DNA from: Nevskiaceae bacterium
Lineage (GTDB): Bacteria > Pseudomonadota > Gammaproteobacteria > Steroidobacterales > Steroidobacteraceae
Length of the DNA: 64,000 nt
Direction of reading: 5' to 3'
NCBI GenBank assembly: GCA_018883185.1
Contig: VEQP01000011.1
Span: 1 to 64,000 of the forward strand
Shown here: positions 1 to 9,531 of the stretch, piece by piece
How the letters are laid out: every line of letters begins with the position of its first letter
Numbering within the stretch: the stretch's first letter is position 1
Translations under genes and position numbers: made by a program
Notes under the pieces: generated by a model
Databases searched by the model: none
The model's input: the letters and a program-made list of their open reading frames with translations, nothing else
Told to the model about the DNA's origin: nothing

Positions 1-1
1 G

Positions 2-1543
2 GTGCAGGCTGTACTCGGACTCGTCGAGCCGCAGTCCTCGGGAATCGGCGGTGGCGCGTTCCTCGTTCACTACGCTGCAGCCACCGGTGATGTCATCACC
101 TACGACGGGCGCGAGGTCGCGCCCCGGGGCGCAACGGCCGACATGTTTCTCGATGGTGCCGGCAAGCCCTTAAAATTCTTTGATGCTGTGCGCTCGGGGC
201 GTTCGGTGGGCGTGCCGGGTGCGGTGGCGATGCTCGAGCTTGCGCATCGTGAGCACGGTCGGCTGCCGTGGCGTCAACTCTGGCGCCCAGGTATCACGCT
301 GGCGGAAAATGGGTTTGCCGTATCGCCGCGACTGAACGAGTTGATCACGGCCGTTGTCGCACGCGGTACATTGCCCGCGGAGTCCGCCGCCTATCTGACG
401 CTCGATGGCAAGGCGCCGCGGCCTGTCGGCAGCCTGCTGCGTAATCCGGAGTATGCCGCGACGCTGCGCAGGATCGCGGTGCAGGGCGCACGCGCACTCA
501 GCGAGGGACCTATAGCCCAGGAAATTGTCGACGCCGTGCGCGCCGATCCCTTACCCGGCACGCTGACGCTGCAGGACCTGCGCGACTATCGGCCGAATCG
601 GCTGGAGCCGGTGTGCAATCCGTATCGCGTGTATCTCGTCTGCGGCATGCGTCCGCCGTCCTCGGGCGGTGTGGCGGTGCTCGCGGCGCTCGGTATCTTG
701 AGTCACGTCGACATGGCTGCGCGCGGTCCGCAGACGGTGGCCGGTTGGCACCATCTCATCGAAGCCCAGCGTCTCGCCTACGCAGACCGTGACACCTACG
801 TCGCCGACGATCGTTACGAGGCCGTGCCGATCGTGGGGCTGCTGGATGCCAATTATTTGGCCTCGCGGGCAGCGCTTGTTTCGCCTGATCGGGCGATGGC
901 GCGAGTGGAGCCGGGTCGACCGCCAGGCGCGGCGGTGCGCGGGCGGGATGCCTCCGGTGGCACCACGGGCACGAGCCATTTCGTGATCGTCGATGGTCGC
1001 GGCAACGTCGTGTCGATGACCACGACCGTGGAGAGCCTGTTCGGCTCGCAGCGCATGGCCGGCGGGTTTTTCCTCAACAATCAGTTGACCGACTTCAGCT
1101 TCACGCCCTTCGATGACAAGGGTCAACCCATCGCCAATGCCGTGGCGCCTGGCAAGAAGCCGCGCTCCTCGATGTCGCCTACGATCATCTTCCGCGACGG
1201 CCGCTTCGAACTTGCGGTGGGCTCGCCGGGCGGTCACGCGATCATCGCTTACGTTACCAAGAGCATCGTGGGCATGCTCGATTGGGGTCTGAGTCCGCAA
1301 GCCGCCGTCGACTTACCGAATGTCATTGCTCGAGGCCTCGTGGTCGCCGAAAGCGCGCGCATGGATCCGGCCCTGATCGAGTCGTTGCGCGCCATGGGGC
1401 ATGAGTTCCGCGGTGGCCGCAGTGGCAGCGAGGTCTCGGGGATCCACGCGGTGCGCCGCTTGTCTGATGGTCGGTTGGAGGGTGCCGCTGACAGTCGGCG
1501 GGAGGGTAAGGTCATTTCCGTGCCCTCTGATCCGGTTCGTTAA
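2..1543 (+). CDS. ggt: Gamma-glutamyltransferase (GGT), 5' truncated
   Basis: Periplasmic Ntn-hydrolase that cleaves gamma-glutamyl bonds (glutathione and related peptides). The reading frame is open to the left edge, so the signal peptide and first part of the large subunit lie outside the window. Seen: the family core SSGIGGGAF near the visible start, the self-processing site GTTGTSHF whose Thr (about visible residue 324) should become the N-terminus of the small subunit, the downstream LNNQ-DF segment, and the SMSPT and GSPGG substrate-binding motifs. E. coli GGT has its catalytic Thr at 391, so roughly 65 or more residues are missing here. Family assignment is firm; the physiological substrate is not shown. 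Confidence 0.9.
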   Translation: MQAVLGLVEPQSSGIGGGAFLVHYAAATGDVITYDGREVAPRGATADMFLDGAGKPLKFFDAVRSGRSVGVPGAVAMLELAHREHGRLPWRQLWRPGITLAENGFAVSPRLNELITAVVARGTLPAESAAYLTLDGKAPRPVGSLLRNPEYAATLRRIAVQGARALSEGPIAQEIVDAVRADPLPGTLTLQDLRDYRPNRLEPVCNPYRVYLVCGMRPPSSGGVAVLAALGILSHVDMAARGPQTVAGWHHLIEAQRLAYADRDTYVADDRYEAVPIVGLLDANYLASRAALVSPDRAMARVEPGRPPGAAVRGRDASGGTTGTSHFVIVDGRGNVVSMTTTVESLFGSQRMAGGFFLNNQLTDFSFTPFDDKGQPIANAVAPGKKPRSSMSPTIIFRDGRFELAVGSPGGHAIIAYVTKSIVGMLDWGLSPQAAVDLPNVIARGLVVAESARMDPALIESLRAMGHEFRGGRSGSEVSGIHAVRRLSDGRLEGAADSRREGKVISVPSDPVR

Positions 1544-1566
1544 TCGACGTTTTCTTCGGGGGTTGT

Positions 1567-2451
1567 ATGACGTCGTTTCTGTATCGCAAGCCCGTGGTCG
1601 GGCTGCTTGGCCTGCTGATCGGGTTTCTGACCCAGCCGCTCGGCCATACGGCCTACAAGGTGCTGGAGAGTGGCTTTGGCCGCGGCGTTTACGTGGCGGC
1701 GGTGATCGTCGGTATCGTGGGTTTCGTCATTGTCTGGCGAGGTCTGCGAGGCAATGAATTGCAGGCCACGCTGTCGGGTTTGATCGGCGGCTGGTTGATC
1801 TGGATCGGTTGGTTCGAGTACGCCTTCAAGTTCTTCAGCGTGCTTTATGACGTACCGGCATTTCCCGTCGAGGAAAACGGCTACGCCGCCGCGCCGCAGG
1901 CGAACATGCTGCAGGCCACGGTGACCATCATGTTCGCGTTGTTCTTGTTGTACGGCATGTTCAACCTGCAGACCAAGTGCAACTTCATGCGCTTCTTCCA
2001 CCGCAACCTGCATTTTTCGCCAGGGATGCCTACGCCCGACAACCAGCGCAGTTTCGCGCGCATCACAGCCATGGAAGTGTTGTTCGTGACCTGGTTTTGC
2101 TATCTCTTTTGGTTGTACGCGATCTACTTCGGCACGCGCGGTACCGGCGTGCAGATCATCATGGGTCTATACCTGCTCTGGAGCGCGTGGGCGGCATATC
2201 TCGTCTGGAAGTGCACGCAGCAAATTCGCATGGCCGCGGCCCTGCGCTATGGCGTCGGCGCCGGTATCGTGTTGTGGGGCTCGGCGGAAATGCCGGCCCA
2301 CTTCGGGGCTTATCGCGAATACTGGCTCTATCCGCTCGAGTATCCGATCTTCAACTCGGTGGTCACTGTGATCTTCGTCACCGCGCTGGTCTTGGCAGCG
2401 CGACGCCCGACGACTCAGTCTGCGGCGAAGTCGGCGTCCGTCAGTAACTGA
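1567..2451 (+). CDS. Unknown polytopic membrane protein
   Basis: I do not recognise this 294-residue protein. It has about seven hydrophobic segments: residues about 8-25, 40-58, 66-90, 115-135, 165-190, 195-213 and 260-280. Charged loops include an aromatic-rich stretch before residue 100 and an HFGAYREYW motif near residue 240. A GGGGG ribosome-binding site precedes ATG 1567. It lies 23 nt after GGT on the same strand, so co-transcription is possible. Its last 37 nt overlap the end of the convergent SDR gene. No catalytic motif or known transporter signature is visible. Confidence 0.6.
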   Translation: MTSFLYRKPVVGLLGLLIGFLTQPLGHTAYKVLESGFGRGVYVAAVIVGIVGFVIVWRGLRGNELQATLSGLIGGWLIWIGWFEYAFKFFSVLYDVPAFPVEENGYAAAPQANMLQATVTIMFALFLLYGMFNLQTKCNFMRFFHRNLHFSPGMPTPDNQRSFARITAMEVLFVTWFCYLFWLYAIYFGTRGTGVQIIMGLYLLWSAWAAYLVWKCTQQIRMAAALRYGVGAGIVLWGSAEMPAHFGAYREYWLYPLEYPIFNSVVTVIFVTALVLAARRPTTQSAAKSASVSN

Positions 2452-3239
2452 CGTTTGCGGAACAGCGACATGAAGAATCGTCCGCCAGCCTTGGCTCCGG
2501 TGAGCCAGGCAACGCGGGCGCCTGCCTTTTGCGGTTTCAGGATGTTCTCGACCAGCCAGGGCGTGACCGTCTCGACCCGGTCGGCGAGGATGTTGTAAAT
2601 GCGGCGGGTGCGCGCAATGTCACGCGCATCATTGCTACCCATGTCGCGCTTGAGTAGATCGGTGAGCACGATGCCGGGGCTGAGATAACAGATCTTCACC
2701 GGGCTATCGCGCGTCTCGGCCAGCAGTGCCTTGTTGAAATAAGTCAGGGCAAATTTGCTTGCGCCGTACAGACCCATGCCCGGGTTCATCATGCCGTTGG
2801 AGCCGTAGCCTTCCATGTTGTAGATGGTGCCGCTGCCTTGGGCCTGCATGCCCGCAAGCGCCACCTGAGTGCCCTGCATCATTCCGAGCAGGTTGATCTG
2901 CTGAGTGTTCTGGATGTCTTCGCCATGCATTTCGCCGGCGCGCTGTCGCGACGGCGAAATCCCGGCATTGTTGATCCAGACGTCCACCCGGCCGAAGGCC
3001 TTGATCGCCTCATCCCATAGCCGCTGCAGCGACTCACGTTGGGCTACGTCGCAGGGCACACCGAGCACGCGCGCCGAGCCCGTCGCGACGGGTTCAATTT
3101 CGGTCATGGCCTGTTGTACGGCGGTTGCGGTGCGCCCGCTCACCACCACGTTGTGACCGCGCTTGAGCAGCTCGGCTGCCATGCCTTTACCAATGCCGCG
3201 TGTGCTGCCGGTGATCACGATGGTTTGTTGGCTAGTCAT
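2415..3239 (-). CDS. SDR-family oxidoreductase (first copy)
   Basis: Classical short-chain dehydrogenase/reductase of 274 residues. Seen: N-terminal NAD(P)-binding TGSTRGIG at about residues 11-18, the NNAG motif, and the catalytic YGASK (Tyr-x3-Lys) at about residues 160-164. RGIG and a basic residue after the second beta strand suggest NADPH preference (inference). A GAGGCGAG ribosome-binding site precedes ATG 3239. A paralogous SDR starts about 155 bp away in the opposite direction, so the two are divergently transcribed. Substrate unknown. Confidence 0.85.
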   Translation of the reverse strand: MTSQQTIVITGSTRGIGKGMAAELLKRGHNVVVSGRTATAVQQAMTEIEPVATGSARVLGVPCDVAQRESLQRLWDEAIKAFGRVDVWINNAGISPSRQRAGEMHGEDIQNTQQINLLGMMQGTQVALAGMQAQGSGTIYNMEGYGSNGMMNPGMGLYGASKFALTYFNKALLAETRDSPVKICYLSPGIVLTDLLKRDMGSNDARDIARTRRIYNILADRVETVTPWLVENILKPQKAGARVAWLTGAKAGGRFFMSLFRKRQLLTDADFAAD

Positions 3240-3395
3240 CTCGCCTCTCCCCCGAGTGCAGGGGTTGATCGTAAGGCCTGAAGAGCCACCGCGACGTCCA
3301 AACTGCGGTCAGGCACCGGCCCCGGTCTGCAGCGAAGACGGTGGTGGGTATTCTGGCGGTCTCAGGTCGGCCAGATCAGCACGGGGGTACGCGCG

Positions 3396-4226
3396 TTGGC
3401 CACACAAACGGTTGTCATTACGGGCAGCACGCAGGGGCTGGGCTTCGGATACGCGCGGGAGTTTCTCGCCCGCGGCCTCAACGTCGTGGTCAGTGGCCGC
3501 GATCCGCGCACGGTCGCCGCAGCCGTCGAACGCCTCGCAGCGGGCGGTGCAGCGGACCGCGTCAGTGGTTGCGCCTGCGACGTGGCGGATCTGGCCGCGG
3601 TCGAGGCGCTGTGGGCACACGCTGTGGCGCGTTTCGGCGCGGTCGACATCTGGCTCAACAATGCAGGCTACGCGCGCACCGGCGCGCGCTTTGCCGACAT
3701 CACGCCCGCCGAGATCGAATCCATGGTTCGCGCCAATGTCATCGGCTCGATGAATGCGGCGCAGGTCGCGATCGCCGGCATGCAGCGACAGGGCCACGGC
3801 AAACTCTATCTCACGCTTGGGGGTGGCGGGGCGAGTGGTCGCGTGGTGCCCGGTATGAGCGTTTACTCGACCACCAAACGCGCCGTCAAATATTTCGCCG
3901 ATTGCCTCGTCAAGGAGCGCGAAGAGCAGCGCGAGTCGAAGATACTGGTCGGCACCATCAGTCCGGGCATCAATCTCACCGAAGGCATGATGCGTGAGCT
4001 TGGCCAACTGCCCATTGACGAGCGGCGTCGTGCCCTCAAACAACTGAATTTCCTGGGTGAGCACGTCGAGACCACGACGCCCTGGATTGTCGAGCGGATT
4101 CTCGGCGATTCGAAACAGGGCAACGAGATCACCTGGCTGACGAGCGGGCGTCTGCTCAGGCGCGCCGTGAGTGCGCTGTTTGGTGCCCGTCGCGACATCA
4201 CTTCACGTTATCCCATCGAGGTCTGA
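3396..4226 (+). CDS. SDR-family oxidoreductase (second copy)
   Basis: A second short-chain dehydrogenase of 276 residues, clearly related to the divergent upstream copy. Both share TGSTxGxG, NNAG, a YxxxK active site (here YSTTK) and a similar C-terminal end containing ETxTPWxVExIL and (I/V)xWLT. The start is TTG at 3396; no ATG is available upstream in frame near the conserved N-terminus. One nucleotide separates its stop from the following beta-propeller gene, so they are probably one operon. Substrate unknown. Confidence 0.82.
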   Translation: MATQTVVITGSTQGLGFGYAREFLARGLNVVVSGRDPRTVAAAVERLAAGGAADRVSGCACDVADLAAVEALWAHAVARFGAVDIWLNNAGYARTGARFADITPAEIESMVRANVIGSMNAAQVAIAGMQRQGHGKLYLTLGGGGASGRVVPGMSVYSTTKRAVKYFADCLVKEREEQRESKILVGTISPGINLTEGMMRELGQLPIDERRRALKQLNFLGEHVETTTPWIVERILGDSKQGNEITWLTSGRLLRRAVSALFGARRDITSRYPIEV

Positions 4227-4227
4227 G

Positions 4228-5172
4228 ATGAGTGCATCCACTTTCAAGTCCTACGCACCCGGCGATCTGTTTGTCGCGGCCACCGTGCTCAACAATCCGG
4301 CGGACGACCACGCGGGGCAGGGGCGCATCCTGCAATACGGCGCAGATCTCACGCCGAAGGGCGAGTTGCGGCTCGCGGAGACGACCCATCTCGTCGGCGG
4401 GCTCGAGTTCGATGCGTCGGGCGTGCTCTGGGCCTTCGACAGTCAGGAGTTCGTGGTGCTCAATATCCATCGTGACGGTCGGGTGGTGCGCCGCCGCGAG
4501 TTTGGTGCCCGTTCGTATTCTCATGTCAATTTTGCTGCCGACGGTACGCTGCTCTTTGGCGAGCACGTGGTCGGTGATGTCATCAAGCCCGAGATCCGTG
4601 CGCGCATGCATACGGACATCCCCTTCATGCCGGGCACACAGCGGTTCGGCGATGGTCACGTGTTTCGCTATACGGCAGATGGGCGCTTTTTGAAGGAGTA
4701 CGCCACTGCGACGCATGGCGGCATGGGCGGGTTTCTCGGCGTGACGATGTCTGCACTGGCGCCGGATGGCCGAACGCTCGTGTATTGCTCGGAGACCGGG
4801 CCGCGGCTGATGCGCTACGACCTCAGCGACGATCGGCAACTCCCCGATTTGCAATCGTTCACGCCGCCCTATCCGCCGGGCCCGCCGCCGATGTTTTTCG
4901 GCATGGCTTTCGCAACCGACGGCACGCTTTACGTGCTGCGCGGTGCCAGCATTCACATCGTCGATGGCGCGGGAGTCACCGTGCGGCAGATTCCACTCGA
5001 AGGCTTTGGTTGGGCCACCATCAAATTGTGTGCCGATGGCCGGCATGCCTTCATCAGCAGTTTTTTCTCTGGCGAAGTGGCAAAGATAGACCTCGCAAGC
5101 GGTGCGAAGGTAGGCAGCATCGCCACCGGCGCTCCCAAGGCCGTCGCCGGACTTGCAGAGTTCGCAGGCTAG
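4228..5172 (+). CDS. SMP-30/NHL-like beta-propeller protein
   Basis: A 314-residue protein with repeated D-G-x-L and FxxDGTL(Y) blades typical of six-bladed SMP-30/gluconolactonase/NHL propellers. The frame is open further upstream, but ATG 4228, just after the preceding stop, gives a sensible N-terminus (MSASTFKSYAPGD). No signal peptide is evident, so it is probably cytoplasmic. It follows the SDR gene by one nucleotide; a lactonase- or esterase-like role next to the dehydrogenase is possible but inferred. Confidence 0.65.
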   Translation: MSASTFKSYAPGDLFVAATVLNNPADDHAGQGRILQYGADLTPKGELRLAETTHLVGGLEFDASGVLWAFDSQEFVVLNIHRDGRVVRRREFGARSYSHVNFAADGTLLFGEHVVGDVIKPEIRARMHTDIPFMPGTQRFGDGHVFRYTADGRFLKEYATATHGGMGGFLGVTMSALAPDGRTLVYCSETGPRLMRYDLSDDRQLPDLQSFTPPYPPGPPPMFFGMAFATDGTLYVLRGASIHIVDGAGVTVRQIPLEGFGWATIKLCADGRHAFISSFFSGEVAKIDLASGAKVGSIATGAPKAVAGLAEFAG

Positions 5173-5182
5173 TCCGCGGCAC

Positions 5183-6403
5183 TCACTCGTAGCGCAGGGC
5201 TTCGATCGGGTCGAGCCCTGCGGCTTTCGATGCCGGCGCGATGCCGAACACTACCCCGACGAGTGCGGAGAAACCCGCGGCCGCAAGCATGATCCACACC
5301 GGCACGTGGGCCGGCGGAAAGTTCGGGATCAGCGAGGCGATGCCCATGCCGGCGAGCAGACCGAGCACGATGCCGATAATGCCGCCGAGCAGTGAGAGCA
5401 GGGCGGCCTCGAGCAAAAACTGCACGAGGATGTCGCGTCGTGTGGCGCCCAGAGCTTTGAGGATGCCGATCTCGCGCGTGCGCTCGGTGACCGACACCAA
5501 CATGATGTTCATGATGCCGATGCCGCCGACGAGCAGTGAAATGCCGACGATGCCGGCGAGCACGGCGGTGGCCGTAGCAGTGATTTGCTCGAACTGCTTG
5601 ACGAACGAATCCGCAGCCTTGATTTCGAAGTCGTCATCCTTGCCCGGGGCAATGCGGCGGTTGGTGCGGACGGCGCGGATCGCCCGCTCGCGCACCTGGG
5701 CGATCTGCGTCAGGTCAGTGACCGTGAAAGATACCTCCATGAAGGTACGATCGAAGATGCCCGTGAGCGAGCGCGCCACGCTGAAGGGGATAATGACGCG
5801 GTTATCCTGGCTAAAGCCAAAGATTTCGCCGCGTTTTTCCAGCAAACCGACTACGCGGAACCACTCGTTGCCGAGCAGCAGGAATTCGCCGACCGGGTTT
5901 TCCGGCATCTTCAGTTCGTCGCGCACTTCGGTGCCGATCACCACCACGCGTCGACCGCCCTTGTCGTCGCTCGAGGTGATGTAGCGGCCGACCGAGGCGT
6001 CGACATTGAGCACGTACTGCGACTCCTCGGTTGCTCCGAGCACTTGGGGGGTTGCGTTGCGCCCCTTATAGGATGCACCGCGCAGCGGCGTGGAGATGAT
6101 CGGCGCGACCCGCGAAATGCCACTGACCTTGTATCGCAATACTTCCACGTCGGCGAAAGAGAGCGTGTTGATCTGCCCGCTACGGAAGTTTTCCTGTTCG
6201 TTGACGGCTTCGAGCGTCAGCGTATTGCTGCCCAAGTCGGAAAACTGACTGCTGATGGATTCCGAGAATCCCTGCAGCACGGAAACCACGGCGATCACCG
6301 CCATGGTGCCGATGAGGATGCCGAGAGTGGTTAGGAAACTACGCAGCCGGTGGGCGTTGAGGCTGGCGAGTGCGGCACGGAACGCTTCACCGAGCACGTT
6401 CAT
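5183..6403 (-). CDS. MacB-type ABC transporter permease
   Basis: 406 residues with MacB/FtsX-family architecture: a cytoplasmic N-terminus and TM1 at about residues 21-42, a large periplasmic domain (about 45-280), then three C-terminal TM segments (about 285-310, 330-358, 375-396) and the typical ending [11 protein letters not shown]. It forms a tripartite set with the ATPase and membrane-fusion genes upstream on the same strand; the 4-nt overlap with the ATPase gene implies translational coupling. Such systems export peptides, macrolides or lipophilic compounds. No outer-membrane TolC partner is in the window and the substrate is unknown. Confidence 0.9.
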   Translation of the reverse strand: MNVLGEAFRAALASLNAHRLRSFLTTLGILIGTMAVIAVVSVLQGFSESISSQFSDLGSNTLTLEAVNEQENFRSGQINTLSFADVEVLRYKVSGISRVAPIISTPLRGASYKGRNATPQVLGATEESQYVLNVDASVGRYITSSDDKGGRRVVVIGTEVRDELKMPENPVGEFLLLGNEWFRVVGLLEKRGEIFGFSQDNRVIIPFSVARSLTGIFDRTFMEVSFTVTDLTQIAQVRERAIRAVRTNRRIAPGKDDDFEIKAADSFVKQFEQITATATAVLAGIVGISLLVGGIGIMNIMLVSVTERTREIGILKALGATRRDILVQFLLEAALLSLLGGIIGIVLGLLAGMGIASLIPNFPPAHVPVWIMLAAAGFSALVGVVFGIAPASKAAGLDPIEALRYE

Positions 6404-7089
6404 GCGGCACGCGCGGGGTTTTGTGTGTCTTCGACGATGCGTCCGTCGAAGACACGAATGGTGCGCCGGCAGTGCGCGGCAATGTCAGGCTCGTGGGTGA
6501 CGACGATCACCGTCTGGCCTTGCGCATGCAGGGCATCGAATAGCGCCATGATTTCGGCCGAGGTTCGCGAGTCGAGATTACCGGTGGGCTCATCTGCCAA
6601 CAGGATCGAAGGTTGACCGACGAGCGCGCGGGCCACGGCCACGCGCTGGCGTTGTCCACCCGAGAGTTGATTTGGGCGGTGATCGAGTCGATCGCCGAGA
6701 CCGACTTTGGTCAAGGCTTCGATGGCGAGCTTGCGTCGTTCGGCCGGAAGCATCCGCCGATAGACCAGTGGCTGCATCACGTTCTGCAGTGCAGTTTGCC
6801 GTGGCAGCAAATGGAAACTCTGGAACACGAAACCGATTTCCCGGTTGCGGACTGCCGCCAATTCGTCCTCACTCAGTGAAGACGTGTCACGACCGTTGAG
6901 GATGTAGTGCCCCTCGCTGGGTGAGTCGAGGCAACCGAGCAGATTCATCAGCGTCGACTTGCCCGAGCCGGAGGGCCCGATCAGGGCCACGTACTCGTTG
7001 CGACCGATATGCAGGTCTACGCCTGCGAGCGCGAGCACGGTCTCCTCGCCGAGCACGTAGCGCTTGACGATGCCGCGCAGTTCGATCAT
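6400..7089 (-). CDS. ABC transporter ATP-binding protein (MacB/LolD-like)
   Basis: 229-residue ATPase. Walker [10 protein letters not shown] at about residues 38-46, Q-loop near residue 90, signature LSGGQ at 142-146, Walker B ILLADEP at 162-168, and H-loop VTHEP near the C-terminus. It powers the adjacent permease. ATG 7089 overlaps the adaptor stop, and its own stop overlaps the permease start, so the three genes form one tightly coupled operon. Confidence 0.93.
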   Translation of the reverse strand: MIELRGIVKRYVLGEETVLALAGVDLHIGRNEYVALIGPSGSGKSTLMNLLGCLDSPSEGHYILNGRDTSSLSEDELAAVRNREIGFVFQSFHLLPRQTALQNVMQPLVYRRMLPAERRKLAIEALTKVGLGDRLDHRPNQLSGGQRQRVAVARALVGQPSILLADEPTGNLDSRTSAEIMALFDALHAQGQTVIVVTHEPDIAAHCRRTIRVFDGRIVEDTQNPARAA

Positions 7090-8291
7090 TCGTTGCCGTC
7101 CGCCTTGTCGCTCTTCTGAGCGGTCGATTCGACTTTGCGCTCCGAGACCGCCTCACCGTCGCGCAGGCGACGCAGCGTCTTAGAGGGGCCGACGATTAGT
7201 CGATCGCCGGCTTTGACGCCGGACTCGATCGACTCCCAGCGGTCATCCGAGAGGCCCGTGGTGACTGCGGTTTTCTTTGCCTTGCCATCGACGGCCAGCC
7301 AGACATAACGCTTGACCACGTTCTTCTCGGGCGTTTCGCTCACCACCGATTCCACCGGAACGGCGAGCGATTTGCCGCCATCACCGAGATAGATCACGGC
7401 GCGTGCGCTCATGCCCGAGCGCAACAGCAGATCCTTCGGCGCCTCGATGGCGAGCGTGACCCGATAAGAGCGACCCTGCCCATCCACGGTGGGCGTGAGC
7501 GCTATTTTCTCGACGCTGCCTTGGAGAGAGTTGTCGGGATACGCAGCCGCGAACACATCGGCCCGTTGGCCCATACGAATCTTGGCGACATCCGCTTCGT
7601 CGACCTTGACCTCGGCCTGGATCGCCGAGGTGTCGGCGATCTTCATCAGCTGCGCTCCGGCGAGTGAGGCCGTGGAGGGAATGGCAACTTCACCGACCTT
7701 GATGGGCAGCGAGACGATACGCCCGGCGATGGGTGCGCGGATCTCGGTCTTAGCGCGCTGCTCGCGGGCGTCGCTGAGCACGGCGCTCGCACGTCGCAGT
7801 GCTTCTTCCGAACTCTTCAGATCGGCTTCAGCGACGACGAATTGGTTACGGTCCTCATCGAGTCGATTACGGTCGATCAACTGTGACTCGGCCAGGCGCT
7901 GGCTGCGTTCGTACTGCTGCTTGCGCAGCGCAACGACCGCGCGTTGCCGCTCGATGCTGATGCGGTTTTGCCGTACGCCAGCCTCTTCGCGGGCGATGAC
8001 GTTGTTGTAGGTCTCTGGATCGAGACGCAGCAGCAGCTGGCCTTTCTCGACTACATCGCCCTCTTCAACCGCGATGCTGGCGACGCGCGCAAGCACTTCA
8101 GCCGTCAGGTTGACCTCAACCTTGTAGGCCAAGGTTCCCGAAGCCAGGATGCTCGGGCGCACCTGCTGTTCGGCCGCGGTAGCAAACTCCACGGGTGTGC
8201 CGCTGTCGCCGGTGATGCGCTTGAGGCCGAGGGGCACGGCAATCGCCAACACCAGCACTGCGCCCGCGATCCATCGCTTGTCGATTTTCAT
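7086..8291 (-). CDS. Periplasmic adaptor (membrane fusion) protein, MacA/HlyD-like
   Basis: 401 residues: short cytoplasmic N-terminus, one N-terminal TM/signal anchor (about residues 9-24), a biotinyl-lipoyl-like segment ([15 protein letters not shown], about 72-86), a coiled-coil hairpin (about 95-190), a second lipoyl half ([13 protein letters not shown]), then beta-barrel and membrane-proximal domains. It should bridge the inner-membrane MacB-like complex to an outer-membrane channel. First gene of the coupled efflux trio; the YIP1-family gene ends 1 nt upstream and may share the transcript. Confidence 0.9.
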   Translation of the reverse strand: MKIDKRWIAGAVLVLAIAVPLGLKRITGDSGTPVEFATAAEQQVRPSILASGTLAYKVEVNLTAEVLARVASIAVEEGDVVEKGQLLLRLDPETYNNVIAREEAGVRQNRISIERQRAVVALRKQQYERSQRLAESQLIDRNRLDEDRNQFVVAEADLKSSEEALRRASAVLSDAREQRAKTEIRAPIAGRIVSLPIKVGEVAIPSTASLAGAQLMKIADTSAIQAEVKVDEADVAKIRMGQRADVFAAAYPDNSLQGSVEKIALTPTVDGQGRSYRVTLAIEAPKDLLLRSGMSARAVIYLGDGGKSLAVPVESVVSETPEKNVVKRYVWLAVDGKAKKTAVTTGLSDDRWESIESGVKAGDRLIVGPSKTLRRLRDGEAVSERKVESTAQKSDKADGNE

Positions 8292-8292
8292 G

Positions 8293-8979
8293 TCAGTTGA
8301 GCAGGGCTTTGATCGCCATGCCTCCGTAGATCAGCACGGTCGGCAGCGCAGCGACCACCACTGCACCGGGCCACTGTTTCGCCTGGCTCCACAGTTTCCA
8401 GCCGAGCGCTGCAAGCCAGGTGGTCCAGATCGCGAGGAAGCTCGCCGAGGTGGCAAGACCCTTCCACGGGCTCTCAGGGGGCAGTTGCACGAGCATCGGA
8501 TCGACGCTGGTTAACACCAAAGATTCGATTGGCGTCTGCGGACTCATGCCGAATACGCCTACCAGCAGCAAGATCGTGCTGATCAAGGTTGGCATGGCAC
8601 TCCACGCCGCGAGCGCCAGCCCTTGCTTGTAGCTCAGGGCGAGTCCGGTGACTTTACCGGCCAGGAAGTAATAGAGACCAAAGGCGAGAAAGCTTACGAG
8701 GATGCCGACCGATCCCCCGATGGAGCCCGTCCACTTGAGCATGCCGCTGCTGGGTCCATTGGCGCGGATCGCCTGCAGGTCTTTCTCGCTCACGTCCTGT
8801 CCTGAGGCGGCGATGCTGCGTTCCATGAACCAGGCTGCATCGACGCGATCGAAGTATAGGTACGAGGCAACCGCAGTCAGGCCGACGATGAGCAGCAAGG
8901 GAAGAAAGAAGTTCGGTTGATCCTTCAGGCGCCCGAGGACCGCCGAAGGTTGCAGAAAAATATCGATCAAGTCTTTCAT
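8293..8979 (-). CDS. YIP1-family integral membrane protein
   Basis: 228 residues from MKDLIDIFLQPS. A longer in-frame extension exists upstream, but the Yip1-domain start is at ATG 8979. Five predicted TM segments lie at about residues 28-46, 85-105, 112-130, 165-187 and 200-220. Yip1-domain proteins are poorly understood; bacterial copies often sit beside ABC or export genes, as here (1 nt from the adaptor gene). Confidence 0.72.
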   Translation of the reverse strand: MKDLIDIFLQPSAVLGRLKDQPNFFLPLLLIVGLTAVASYLYFDRVDAAWFMERSIAASGQDVSEKDLQAIRANGPSSGMLKWTGSIGGSVGILVSFLAFGLYYFLAGKVTGLALSYKQGLALAAWSAMPTLISTILLLVGVFGMSPQTPIESLVLTSVDPMLVQLPPESPWKGLATSASFLAIWTTWLAALGWKLWSQAKQWPGAVVVAALPTVLIYGGMAIKALLN

Positions 8980-9095
8980 GAGAGGCCCTCCCGCGGCGCA
9001 TTGTGCCAGAAGTGCCGCTTGGTACACTTCCCATGAACTTGCGGCCCGCTGCCGCGGTCTCATGTTTTGTTGTCGTTCCCTTGGAGGCACGTGCC

Positions 9096-9524
9096 ATGTA
9101 CAAGTTCCCCTCGCTGGCCTTGATGGCCTTGGCTCTGACCCCGGTGCTGACATTGATGGGCTGCGCCTCGGGGCCTTCGCGGCAAACGGACGATGTAAAG
9201 CTCAATTACCGCGACTACGCCGGCGCGCCCGTCGAGCAGATCACCGCGATGCGGGGCGTCGATTCTTGGACACCGGTGTCGCGCAACGAGATCGTCATCT
9301 GGACCGGCATCAACGAGGCGTATCTGCTCAAGGTGTGGGATGCCTGTCCCGATCTGCAGTTCGCCAACACCATCAGCGTGACCCAGACGGGGCGTCAGAT
9401 CAGCAAATTCGAAAAGGTCCGCGTCCGTGATCAGACTTGCCCGATCAGCGAAATCCGACCCGTGGACGTCAAGCAGATGAAGGCGGATCGCAAAGCGGCG
9501 AAGGAGACGGCACCTAGCCCATAA
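9096..9524 (+). CDS. DUF6491-like lipoprotein
   Basis: 142 residues. A signal peptide of about 20 residues ends in a lipobox-like LMGC, giving a lipid-anchored periplasmic protein. The body carries a WxxxxRNEIVIWTGINEAYLLKV pattern and two further Cys (WDACPDL, DQTCPI) that could form a disulfide, fitting DUF6491 proteins of gammaproteobacteria. ATG 9096 follows a TTGGAGG ribosome-binding site; an upstream in-frame ATG at 9003 would destroy the signal peptide. Function unknown. Confidence 0.7.
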   Translation: MYKFPSLALMALALTPVLTLMGCASGPSRQTDDVKLNYRDYAGAPVEQITAMRGVDSWTPVSRNEIVIWTGINEAYLLKVWDACPDLQFANTISVTQTGRQISKFEKVRVRDQTCPISEIRPVDVKQMKADRKAAKETAPSP

Positions 9525-9531
9525 TGGGCGG

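Noticed and set aside
551-1300. 249-codon antisense frame in GGT
   Set aside because: Shadow of the conserved GGT frame.
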